64,000 nucleotides of DNA from Leptobrachium leishanense (Eukaryota > Chordata > Amphibia > Anura > Megophryidae): positions 77,994,400 through 78,058,399 of the forward strand of contig CM019064.1 in assembly GCA_009667805.1 (NCBI GenBank), given 5' to 3'. The first letter of the stretch is position 1, and every line of letters begins with the position of its first letter. A program made the translations under genes and the position numbers. Shown piece after piece: positions 50,701 through 60,052 of the stretch. The notes below the pieces were generated by a model. The model was not told where the DNA came from. It saw only the letters and a program-made list of their open reading frames with translations, and searched no databases.

Positions 50701-51541
50701 ATTCCCTGTCTGTTACATGCTGCACGGCTCACGATCCCCAGATTTTGGAAACAGAATATCTCCCCCCCACTTTCAGTATGGTTTGATGAAATGGAGTTCA
50801 TTCGTGGGGTGGATGAACTCACTTTCCGTGCCCGAGATCGCTACACGGATTATTCCGCAAAATGGTATTACTGGTTATCAGATATACGCAGGATCTCATG
50901 AACCTTTTACACCTCTTGAATTGTGTTATCAGCCTTGGGTACTTCGTTTTGTGTTTACACCCTGAGTCCTCATGGCTCTCCTTCCCTGTATTATTGTCTC
51001 ACCCCCCCTTAAAGTTATAACTTTCATATGTATCATTACTTCTGAACTGGGCTAATTTGGCCCTCTCTTATTGTTGGTTTGTTATTTGTCATATGCCTGG
51101 TAACGTGATGCTCAATGTTTTCCTTGCATTTCTGTAATGTGCCTTATTCTGAATAAACTTGAATATGTCAAAAACAAAAAAGACGAAACGCGTTGGAATG
51201 TGTTCCAACTTTTATTTTGTGATGTTTTATTAAATTTTGTTTTAAAATTCTAAGAGCCTTGGCTTGATTTTAAAAAATAGCCATTTCAGTCCTGGAGTCA
51301 CCAGTTGGTGATTATTCTGGAAGGAGGTACCGATGGTGTAACTTGACGATGGACTCCAGGAGGTGATCAACCAGGAGGGGTAACAAAGTACCTCTACGGT
51401 CTGCACTATGGATGTGTAATTTATTTTGCAGATACTGCTTCTACCTTTTATATCTTTACTGCAGAATATAGTAATAAACAGTTTAATAGATATTGAATTA
51501 AAACGGGAATATTTTTAACATTGAAGCCAATGGGATTCATT

Positions 51542-51604
51542 AACATTTCCCACTCCTTGTTGGTCAAACATTTCCCACTCACTGTTGGTCAAACATTTCC
51601 CATG
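51542..51604. repeat. short tandem repeat, 25-26 bp, 2.5 units
   Basis: AACATTTCCCACTCMYTGTT then GGTCA occurs two and a half times within the right arm of the outer hAT MITE. Confidence 0.8.
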
Positions 51605-51950
51605 GCTTCAAAACACATTTAAACATGAGCAAAAGCAGTAAAAATTAGCTCAGCGCACAGCGGTGAAATGGCTCAGTACTCAGCAGTGAAAGGGTTACAA
51701 AGTTGTTTTTCTTAAAAAAAATCATTGTTTCCTGTCCCCCAGGGCAGTACCCGGACCCCCATACACCTTTTATGGCCAATATCTTGCATATATGCCCCCT
51801 CTTGGAGGGGACCTTAATTTTCGAACATTCGAGCCCCATTGACTTGCATGGTGTTCGAATTGTGTTCGAGTTCGCAGTCAAACTTCTTCGGTTGTTAGAG
51901 TTCGAATGCGAACCGAACACGGGTGTGTTCGGCCCATCACTAATCAAGAG

Positions 51951-54136
51951 AATTGGTACATGATTATTGCAGCCCTCACCCAGAACACACCTTCCAACAG
52001 ATTTTCAAAAGCAAATTCCATCAACCTACTCACATCAGTATTTTATTACAACATTTCCTTAGATTTCCCACAGGGGCCCATCAAAGCAAACTTTTATTTA
52101 TTTATTTTCTAGTGGTTATAAAGTAAGCGTCTCCAAAAATACCACTCTTGGTTTTATTCCAAAGTTATTAAAACCACAAGCAGAGATATTTAACATATGC
52201 ACAAGGCTGTTAGGGCAGTACTCCTTATATAGCAACGTGACTGACAACGTGACATAAATACATGTCGCAAACTAAAAAGCATCAATGCCCTCAAGGACAG
52301 TATGCGACTCATGTACTCTAGAGAACATTGACCCATTCTTATAAATGTTTACACACATAAATCCACAGCAGACTGGAGATAGGGAATCTAATGGAATCTC
52401 AGCTGTTTTGGGTGTCCAATTCATGTCTTCGTTTGAACTATTTTTCCCCTTGAATCCTCCCATTGCAAGCAGATGTCTGACCCTCATGCCTGTTCTTGGA
52501 AACTGGTAAATGAATCCTAATCATGAATTTAGCTTCAGATTTTCAGCAGAGGAGTGACGTACAGACTGCACACAAATAGTTAATATAAATTTGCATAGAC
52601 GTCAACAAAACAGTTTGGCTGGGTTGTTAACCTTTCTGTATTTGTATATTTCATGCCCTGATGGCTGGGAGATACATGAACAATGATAAAATGGTATTAA
52701 CCCTATACCTACTAAATGTTACACTCACACAAAGGCATGTTGTATAAATTGGCATTTCATTTATCATGATAAAAACACAAAAAGATGGAATGCTGAACAA
52801 CCACATTTTAACATTTCTGACCATAATAATGTGCATTTAAACAATGCAGTTAAAGAAGAGTAGTTTGTTTTTGCTAGTTAGAGGGAAAATAATGTCTCAG
52901 TTTAATCTCTCTCCACATTACACAATGAAAGACTGTCGCACTATACAGTGATCAATGGGATAGGCTGTCACAGAGAACACATGTGCTGGGACATCCTGGT
53001 TTGTTGTTCCTGGTGTGTCTTTGGAGGCACCTAGCAACTGCATTAACTCATTGGTTGCCACTCCCGTGTCTGCACAGTACAGTTTAAGACACATGATGGA
53101 ATTATTCCATTGTCGGTCATTAACTCTAATAATTCTGTCATGCAGTTGGAATGGGTCAAATTAACTCTCTGATACCATCAACACTATGTCTAGTCCTCAT
53201 AATTAGAAGGCCTTTAGACCAGCATTCTGGGACTTGTAGGCAAAAAAATCTGAGGGGCCGTGAGTTTGAGATCCCGACTTTAGACACAAGGTTTATGTAT
53301 TACCTACATGGACTCTTGCGAGGCAATTGTTCAAACTTAAAAGGAGATTAATGTAGCAACTGTGGCTTAAGCACAGAGTTGCCAGATCGCTCATGTTTTG
53401 TTGGACACATAATTTATTCAGGCTGACGGGAAGTGCACTGAAAATATGTCCCTGTGGAATGTAGAAGTCATGTTTTGCAGGTAAGACTTCAAAGTGGAAT
53501 CCCACATGACCTGCCCTGATTAGATACAGTTACAAGATGAGCCACTAATAGATCTGTAGGGAGCTAAGAAAACCTTTAAACAAACAAGGTGTCCCTTGAC
53601 CAATCAAATACACTGAACCATCACAGCAATTCATTTAAAATCCAATCTGCATTGTAGTTAAAAAAAAATAGATAAAAGAGTGACCGAGATGGGCACATAC
53701 TGATCCAAACAATGAATTTCACACCCAGGGCACTATCACTTTGCCCTCGATAAATCTGTCGTGCTAAGAGGTGTCCGTCCCGGTTTCACCAGTGTATTAC
53801 GGGTCAGGCGTTGAGTCCAGCAGCCTGCCCTGTAGAGGCAGCTAGGGTCTTGGATGCACGAAAGTGCCGTCTGAGCATCCCTTCCATGGATTCCATTGGA
53901 CTCCATGGAGGCTCGTGCTGCCTGGTCAAATGATCATCAGGATCATGCCTCACGCGAGATCCTGCTGGTCGGCAGAGTGATCGCGGAGGGAGACGGGGGC
54001 TTTTTTCCCCCAGTCTCACTCTGCTCCCGGCGGCCTGATGCGGCGGATTGGGCAACCGTTCTTGCCGCGGGATGGGAGGCGAGTATATGATTTTTTTTCA
54101 GCTGCTGCTGATTCTGCAGCAGCGGGATCAGTTATC
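51951..54136. other. copy B intron 3, no element recognised until 54137
   Basis: No exon, array or terminal repeats found. A GC-rich segment at 53760-54130 has MITE-like texture (GCGAGTATATGATTTTTTTT resembles part of 60053-61935) but no definable ends. Confidence 0.5.
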
Positions 54137-54156
54137 AATATATATATATATATATA

Positions 54157-55084
54157 GAAACATAGAAACATAGAAAAATGTCAGCAGATAAGAACCTTTC
54201 GGCCCATCTAGTCTGCCCAATTACATGGATACTTTACCTGGATTTATCTTTTCTTTAGGATAGCCTTATGCCTATCCCATGCCTGCTTAAATTCAATCAC
54301 TGTTTTGGCCTCTACCACTTCTACTGGAAGACTGTTCCATGTATCCACCACCCTCTCAGTAAAATAATGCTTCCTGATGTTACTTTTAAACCTTTGCCCC
54401 TCTAACCTAAGACTATGTCCTCTTGTTTTGCTACTTTGTTTCCTTTTAAATATACTCCCTTCCTCTACCTTGTGGATTCCCTTTACGTATTTAAATGTTT
54501 CTATCATATCTCCTCTGTCTCGTCTTTTTTCCAAGCTGTACATGTTAAGATCATTAAGCCTTTCCTGGTAACTTTTCTCCTTCAAGCCGTACACCATTTT
54601 AGTAGCCCTTCTCTGAACTCTCTCTAAGATGTCTATATCCTTCTGGAGATACGGTCTCCAGTACTGCACACAGTACTCCAAGTGAGGTCTCACCAGTGCT
54701 CTGTACAGTGGCATGAGCACTTCCCTTTTCCTACTGCTAATACCTCTCCCTACACAACCAAGCATTCTGCCAGCATTTACTGCTGCTCTATTACATTGAC
54801 TACTTACCCTTAGATCCTCTGAAATAATGACCCCTAAATCCCTTTCCTCAGATGTTGAGGTTAGGACTGTATCAAATATTCTATATTCAGCCCTTGGGTT
54901 TTTACATCCCAGGTGCATTATCTTGCACTTATCCACATTAAAACTCAATTGCCACAGCTCCGACCATTTTTTTAGTTTACCTAAATCATTTGTCATTTGG
55001 CTGATGCCTCCAGGAACATCAACCCTGTTGCAAATCTTTGTGTCATCAGCAAAAAGACATACTTTTCCATTAATACCTATATAT
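54157..55084 (-). mobile_element. CR1-type LINE, 5'-truncated, intact frame
   Basis: Minus-strand frame from LFADDTKICNRV to AILKKR at 54244 is open: RT box FADD, then VMLPLYRALVR-type block LMPLYRALVRPHLEYCVQYW, LERVQRRATKMVYGLKEK and NSLPVEVVEAKTVIEFKQAW. The 3' tail (ATAGAAACATAGAAAC on the + strand) lies in a (TA)n run, and (TA)n also borders the truncated 5' end, so the target was probably a TA microsatellite. Confidence 0.93.
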
Positions 55085-55171
55085 ATATAACAGTATCTCC
55101 CACGTAGTACCTGTGGCAGCCAGCCAGGATATAGGTGCCACGGTGCAAAGGATCTGAGAAAAATATCCAAA

Positions 55172-55366
55172 TTTGCAGTATATGGGATGCACTCAAGGAC
55201 TTAAGACAAAAACTGGGTAAAAGGTTCTTCTTTATTTGTGTTACATATTAAAAAATCCTGTACATGGTTGTCATGTTAGGATTTTTTAATATGTAACACA
55301 AATAAAGGAGATCCTTTCAACCAGTTTTTGGCTTAAGTCCTTGAGTGCATACCATATACTGCAAAA
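55172..55366. repeat. palindromic foldback, about 85-bp arms
   Basis: TTTGCAGTATATGGGATGCA… pairs with …TGCATACCATATACTGCAAA around an 18-base loop (55260-55277). The arms share AATAAAG, TGTGTTACATATTA and AAGGACTTAAG modules with a few mismatches and small indels. Probably a foldback MITE. Confidence 0.85.
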
Positions 55367-55479
55367 TTATATATATAATAGTATATTCCAAAGTCACCCT
55401 GTATCTCCTCACTGCAGTGTAGCAGTCTAGGTTGTCGATGAAACAATGGAGTCTATTCCCATTGCAATTTGGCCCATTT

Positions 55480-56137
55480 TGGCTCATTTCAGTGATTCCA
55501 TTTCATCGAAAATATGGTACATTCACTATTTATAGAATGGTCACCATATTTTGCCGAAATTGGAAATTTCTCTGAAGCAAATATTGGGCGATGTCGAAAA
55601 CCGCCAAAGCGCCGAATTAGCCTCAGCGAATTCCACCAAGGTTAAAAAAAAAATGAAGCCTCGTATTCTCCTAATGGGAGCTTAAACCATAAAAATGTGT
55701 CTAAATAATAAAAATAAGGTCTTGTCAAAAATAATAAAAGTCTTTTAATAAATAAAACAAAAAGGGCTTTTAAAAGATAAAAAGTTAAAAGGGTTTTGCA
55801 AAAAATTAAAACATTAAATGATCTTTTAAAAATAATAAATAAATAAAAAAGATTCCATTCATTGCATTTAAACCTATTAGATTCTTTTGTTTAAACCTGT
55901 CGAACTGAAACACCGAAAATCAGGTAATTTTGCTGAAATTTTGGTGCAATTTGGCTTTCCGTGAATCGATAGTTTTCAATGGGACAATGTTGTTGCCGCC
56001 GAATTGTACCATATTTCACTGTCAATTTGCTGGTAATTGGCAAATTGCCGGCATTGTCAATAGATGAATTGCCACAAAATTGCACCTTTGGGGAAATCTA
56101 CCATTCGGTTGCAATTTTAGAGGTTACTGAATAACCT
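55480..56137 (-). mobile_element. MITE family B, inverted, diverged
   Basis: Family-B-like order on the minus strand: a region with CATTGCATTTAAACCTATTA, TTTAAACCTGTCGAACTGAA, TTGCCGGCATTGTCAATAG, and a right terminus GGTTACTGAATAACCTCC. More diverged than the other copies. Confidence 0.6.
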
Positions 56138-56629
56138 CCAATGCGTTGTGCCATCACCTCCACACTTGCTGGTGGTATGGTAATTGAAATGGCGAGTTAG
56201 TGCAGCATCACTGTTCGCTTTATAATTGTAAAGTGAACAATAGTTCTCCGATATAATTTTTTTTTTTACATAAACCTGTTCCTGTTTGGTATGATACCTC
56301 ATACGTCCGCTTAGCCTGTAGGGCTCCAGACCTACAGGGGTCTAAATGATTGTAAATTGTAATTGTTTATTTATATCAGAGCAAGGCTACCCCTTGTGGC
56401 ACATGCCTACTCTGTCTATTTATAAATCCGGACCTAGTTACTACTCTTGTTTTCCTCCACCCCATCTTCTTTAGAATAAAAGCTCCTCTCAGCAGGGCCT
56501 CCTACACCTCTTATCTCAGCTTCCGAAGTTTGTTTGTAATCTTGTTTTATACCCCTATTTTATACCCCGCTGTTTATACCCCCATTTTTTTAATGTAAAG
56601 CACTGAGGAAATTGTTGATATATAAATAG

Positions 56630-56690
56630 TTACAGCAGCATTTATATAGTGCGAACAGGTTCCACAGCACTTTATAACAGGTAATGATAC
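56630..56690. mobile_element. L2-type LINE 3'-end fragment
   Basis: AGCATTTATATAGTGCGAAC then AGGTTCCACAGCACTTTATA, diverged from the ATTTATAAAGCGCC motif. Confidence 0.5.
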
Positions 56691-56862
56691 ATGAGGAAGA
56701 GACGACCCTGCCCACAGGATGACTGCCCTGCTAATTCAGCACTTGATGATACTTCTAATAACCCCTTGGTGACTTAAGACACTTTTGCCAGCCATATCTA
56801 AATTTGATGTGAGACATCAATGTACGCCGGCTCTGATATGTTATCAATGTCACTATTTCCAG

Positions 56863-56962
56863 AGGCACTGAAGAGACTGTTTACACTGGAGAACTACGAC
56901 TCTTATATGGGAGAACAAAGGCTGCTGCTGAAAATTTAGTTCGACAGGCAAATGGCACATTG
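56863..56962 (+). CDS. hsd3b7: HSD3B7-like copy B, coding exon 4
   Basis: Encodes GTEETVYTGELRLLYGRTKA to ANGTL, with the catalytic YxxxK as Y-G-R-T-K. 100 bp, phase 2 in and 0 out, identical layout to 8550-8649. The acceptor is CACTATTTCCAG, the donor GTAAGA. It follows a 24-kb intron; splicing across it is inferred from phase and sequence continuity. Confidence 0.9.
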
Positions 56963-57044
56963 GTAAGAGTGTATCTTCTTATAGCACCTGCTCTTTTATT
57001 ATCATTAATTTGGATTTGCATTGTTTATCCTCAGCTGGTAGGAA

Positions 57045-57125
57045 TGAATTCTTATATTTCTCGACTTGACTACCGCAATAACCTTCTAGCGGGCCTCCCT
57101 CTCTCCCGCCTCTCCCCCCTGGAGT
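57045..57125 (+). mobile_element. L2-type LINE RT fragment
   Basis: Translates as ISRLDYRNNLLAGLPLSRLS, the L2-group block also recognisable, damaged, in the minus-strand copy at 11331-12160. Interrupted by the hAT MITE that follows. Confidence 0.75.
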
Positions 57126-57149
57126 CCAGAGAAAAATGTGTCTCTAGAG

Positions 57150-57330
57150 CAGTGTTTCCCAAACCTATCTTCAGGACCCTCCGCCTCGCCAGGTTTGCAG
57201 GATATCTGAAGCACAGTACAGGTGATATGATTTGCTGTTCAGTGATTGCAGGATTCAGTCTGTATTTCCCCAAGGTGACCTTCAAATGCGGCCTGGTTGA
57301 GGGTCCCGAGGACAGGTTTGGGAAACGCTG
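57150..57330. mobile_element. hAT MITE, 181 bp
   Basis: Ends CAGTGTTTCCCAAACCT and AGGTTTGGGAAACGCTG with a perfect 8-bp duplication CTCTAGAG (57142-57149 and 57331-57338). CAGTGTTTCCCAA is typical of Charlie-like hAT termini. Confidence 0.92.
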
Positions 57331-57921
57331 CTCTAGAGCGAAGTTGTGCAAAGTGCAAATAAGGGCCTAAACGCCTATCTAGATTGACTCAATCCAATAA
57401 AGGGGTCTATCTTTCCTCAGAGGGCCACTGTTGCAGCTAAGAGCAACCTATAACAATATCCACAAAGGTTTGGATGAAAAAGTGTGTAAAAATAAATTTA
57501 CATGCAGTAATTGAATGAAATCCGAATAACATTGTGTACTGATTTTACTTTTTTTATGTAGGATTCTGTGGAAACATGACATATACATGTAGTAATGATA
57601 TATTTTGCATCTGCTGAGTCCACTAAAAAAAAGTATATAATCTGTTTAGGTTCTGAAATAAAATATGACTTCAAGTAGCATTTAAACATGACGAGCAAAA
57701 ATATGGTCAAAATGAGCTCAGCACACAGGGTGATATGCCTCAGCACTGGAGTGTTTAATATATACAGTAAGTATTAACTGTTGCTGGATCTTCTGTACAT
57801 TTTGAGGATTCAGTAAATGGTATAATCCATCACAACTGAAATATTGAGAGAAACAATTTATGACAATGAGTGGTGATTTCAATGTTATGATCTTTTGTAT
57901 ATCTTTCTTATTATCTTTCAG

Positions 57922-58084
57922 ATGGCCCATGGGAAAAAATTAGTCACTTGCGTTATCAGGCCATCCAACCTCTATGGGGAAAAAACAGCCAGCTTCCTGG
58001 AAAGTTACAAGTCTGCAAAGTCTAAAAATGGACGCTTGAACTATGTTGAACCTGACGATATAGATCAAGGTTACGCATACGTTG
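57922..58084 (+). CDS. hsd3b7: HSD3B7-like copy B, coding exon 5
   Basis: Encodes MAHGKKLVTCVIRPSNLYGE to QGYAYVG; the C-terminal glycine codon is split with the next exon. VTC.IRP.NLYGE is the 3-beta-HSD signature, here with the usual P. The acceptor is TATTATCTTTCAG, the donor GTAAGT. No last exon (GNVAWMH-type) appears in the remaining 5.9 kb, so it must lie to the right. Confidence 0.92.
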
Positions 58085-58541
58085 GTAAGTGATAACACAA
58101 CAAACATTATTTTGGTCAACATAAGAGAGTGTAAAGTTTTGCTGTTTCTTAATGTCCTTCATTATTAAAGTGCACCTGTCACAGGCAACACTAGTTATAC
58201 CTATCTGACAGGACACACCTCCCTTTATACAAGTCAACATTTTTGCTATAATTGAAAACCTAATATATATATAAGATATTTTAGTTTGTTACCTGCTCTT
58301 CTAGGGGGTGCCATGTTGTGCCATGACCAGCGCTCCGTTCAGTGTTGTTCACTGGCTCCGTAAGACCGTGAGAGACAGCTAACACAGCACACTGACTGAG
58401 CGGAGGGCTTCCTCAGTCAAACCTTAGTTTGTGTATGGTTTCATCAGGCATCCTCTATTCTTGCATATGATACCCGCCTGAAACCAGGGAAGCTAAATCG
58501 GGCAGGTAAAGTTGAACATACTGTAGAAAAACAGACACGCA

Positions 58542-59438
58542 CAGGGTTATTCAAAGAGATCCAAATTGTGGCCGAAAGGTAACCGAAGACGGAAATTCAG
58601 CGTACGGTTACCTTTCCTGGCCATTCGGCTATTCAGAGAGCAGGCAGTTTGCCAAATGTTGGCGAATTGCCTGCACATACGGTGCCTGTTCGTTGCCTGT
58701 TCGAGGGCAGTGAAATCCCCATAGAGAAGCAATGCTTCGGCTATTCAGAGAACAAAAACCAGCAGTGAAAAATTGCCAAAATGCCCCGTCATTCGGTGGT
58801 TTCATTCGACAGGTTTATTCAGGAGAATCCCATAGGCTTCAATGTTAAAAATATTCCCATTTTAATTCAATATCTAATAAACTGTTTATTATTTTATTCT
58901 TCTGTAAAGAGTCTCTTTATATTTAGATTTTTTAAGATCCGTTAAGCATTTTTTGGGCAAATTTTTTTTCCGTTTTTTTTTTATCTTTTTTTTCTGTAAC
59001 AGCCCTTTTTATTATCATTCATTGGATCTTATATGTAAATTTCAGACATTTTCTTTCTGTAGTTTCTTTGCAAACAGCGTTTCACTTTTCAAACATTCAA
59101 GCGTACTGTTTTTTTTTTTTTTTTTACTCCATTCGTCTGCAATGTCGAGTTTTTCCGGCAGCTGCTCTGCACTCTGATCGGCAGCTGCTCGGGTTTCTCC
59201 GGTGCGTTTGGCAGGGTAAATCCAGATGTTTTTGCGGGTTTCGAGGAGCGTTCGCCGGGTTTTGCAGTGAGTGTTCGTCGGGTTTGCGGCAGCTTTTCCC
59301 TGCACTATGACGGCCATGTGGTGCTTGCTAAATACACAGTAAGGTCCCCCAAATGGGATTGCCAAATCACACCAAATTGAAGAGAACGAAAAGTCGCCGA
59401 ACGTGCGGTGACTTTTTGATTCTCTTTGAATAACCCTG
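58542..59438 (+). mobile_element. MITE family B, nearly complete
   Basis: Ends CAGGGTTATTCAAAGAGA and TCTCTTTGAATAACCCTG; flanks GCA and ACA agree at two of three bases. It keeps the left hairpin region (GGTAACCGAAGACGG and CAGCGTACGGTTACC) and the right stem CGAAAAGTCGCCGAACGTG. Confidence 0.86.
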
Positions 59439-59443
59439 ACAAT

Positions 59444-59621
59444 CAGTTCTATTCAGTAAAAGGTGAAACTCAGGAGAATTGGCAGAAGAGAACAATGTAG
59501 ACCAAACAGCATATTTGGATTTGAGATAATTGGGAGAAATTTTCTCGTTTGGCTATTTTGACCTAAAATTTTCACTTCTCCTGCCAATTCTGCTGAGTTT
59601 CACCTTTATTGACTAGACCTG
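59444..59621 (-). mobile_element. MITE family A, inverted
   Basis: The interior is the reverse complement of 8666-8852 (GAGAACAATGTAGACCAAAC, GGCTATTTTGACC, AAATTTTCACTTCTC). Ends CAGTTCTATTCAGT and TTATTGACTAGACCTG. It lies six bases after the family B copy, a tandem insertion at one spot. Confidence 0.75.
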
Positions 59622-59984
59622 ATAGTGTTAGGGGCTGTTGGTGGCATCTTTAATTTACTGTGGCCAGAGCAGCCCAGCTCCTTCTCCCCCCAGCACTAAC
59701 ACCTCCCTCTACAGGAGGCACAAAAGAACACAACGGATTCTCAGTAACCCATTATTGTTTAATTGAAATTAGTAAAATATATTACTGATTTCAGCATTGA
59801 AAAATAAATAAATACATAAATACAGTTGAATATTTTTTTCAGTCAACCAATTTCGAGTCCACTAAACAAAATCCAAACAGAGCAGGGTTTGGGGAGTTGA
59901 TTGGTCGGGACAGCATTTGTTGTAAATTAAAGCATGATGTAAATTGTAAATAAAAACATGTTCTAAATAACAAGTAATAGAATT

Positions 59985-60045
59985 ACAAGAATTTATAAAG
60001 CACAAACAAATTCTATAGTGCTGTACAATGAGTAGGACAACAAAT
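59985..60045. mobile_element. L2-type LINE 3'-end fragment
   Basis: ATTTATAAAGCACAAACAAA then TTCTATAGTGCTGTACAATG, the same 3' end as at 11331-12160. Confidence 0.6.
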
Positions 60046-60052
60046 TAAGAAA

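Larger units (their letters stand above)
44936..50901 (+). pseudogene. L1/Tx1 LINE ORF2 (endonuclease, RT), split by an inserted LINE
   Basis: The 5' part encodes the apurinic endonuclease domain: SINAGGLN, IQETHF, GGDFNLPLDP, SRIDHIFLP. At 45600 it is cut by the LINE 45601-47781 plus the duplicated ATTAG, and resumes at 47787 with SQTWSDHCPVDVEL, so RID and SDH of one catalytic domain lie on opposite sides. The two coding parts (665 and 3,115 bp) sum to 1,260 codons in one frame with no other stop. The RT domain shows GKAPGPDGL, NYRPISLL, TDCDKAFDRV, RQGCPLSPL and AYADDLLFF (YADD at 49231-49242). The C-terminus has CWRC…HADHLHIWWSC near 50510. ATG at 44927 is an alternative start. Confidence 0.9.
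43000..51178 (+). mobile_element. L1/Tx1-clade LINE, apparently full length
   Basis: Starts GGGGCGTGTCCGGACCGCTG straight after the target duplication AAAGACGAAAYGCGT (42985-42999 and 51179-51193; the one difference is T versus C at a CpG). It has a 97-bp 5' UTR, ORF1, a long inter-ORF region of about 720 bp, ORF2 and a 3' UTR with AATAAA at 51152 and an A-rich tail. Without the inner insertion and its duplication it is about 6.0 kb. Confidence 0.9.
42799..51454. mobile_element. second layer: roughly 460-bp retroposon-like element with inverted arms
   Basis: Bounded by a 14-bp direct repeat CTTTACTGCAGAAT (42785-42798 and 51455-51468). Inverted arms of about 53 bp (42902-42954 and 51402-51454; RAGCAGTATCTGCAAAATAA and neighbours) differ at only two or three positions. 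Between the arms lies the hammerhead-like core at 42963. The arms and core recall non-autonomous Penelope-like elements, but this is inference. The L1/Tx1 LINE is inserted in its middle. Confidence 0.6.
42618..51942. mobile_element. hAT MITE, outermost layer of the nest
   Basis: Ends TAGGGATGGGCTGCCGGTTC and, inverted, TAGTGATGGGCCGAACAC, flanked by ATCATGAG (42610-42617) and ATCAAGAG (51943-51950), a 7/8 octamer match expected of a hAT insertion. The arms are rich in GTTCGAA words. It is filled by the layers at 42799-51454, 43000-51178 and 45601-47781; its own sequence is only about 670 bp. Confidence 0.78.

Noticed and set aside
42985..51193. Site-specific targeting of the hammerhead motif by L1/Tx1 LINEs
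   Set aside because: The two other L1/Tx1-type insertions here have unrelated duplications (GTGATGGCTATTTT and ATGCAGTAAATA), so one event is not evidence of specificity.
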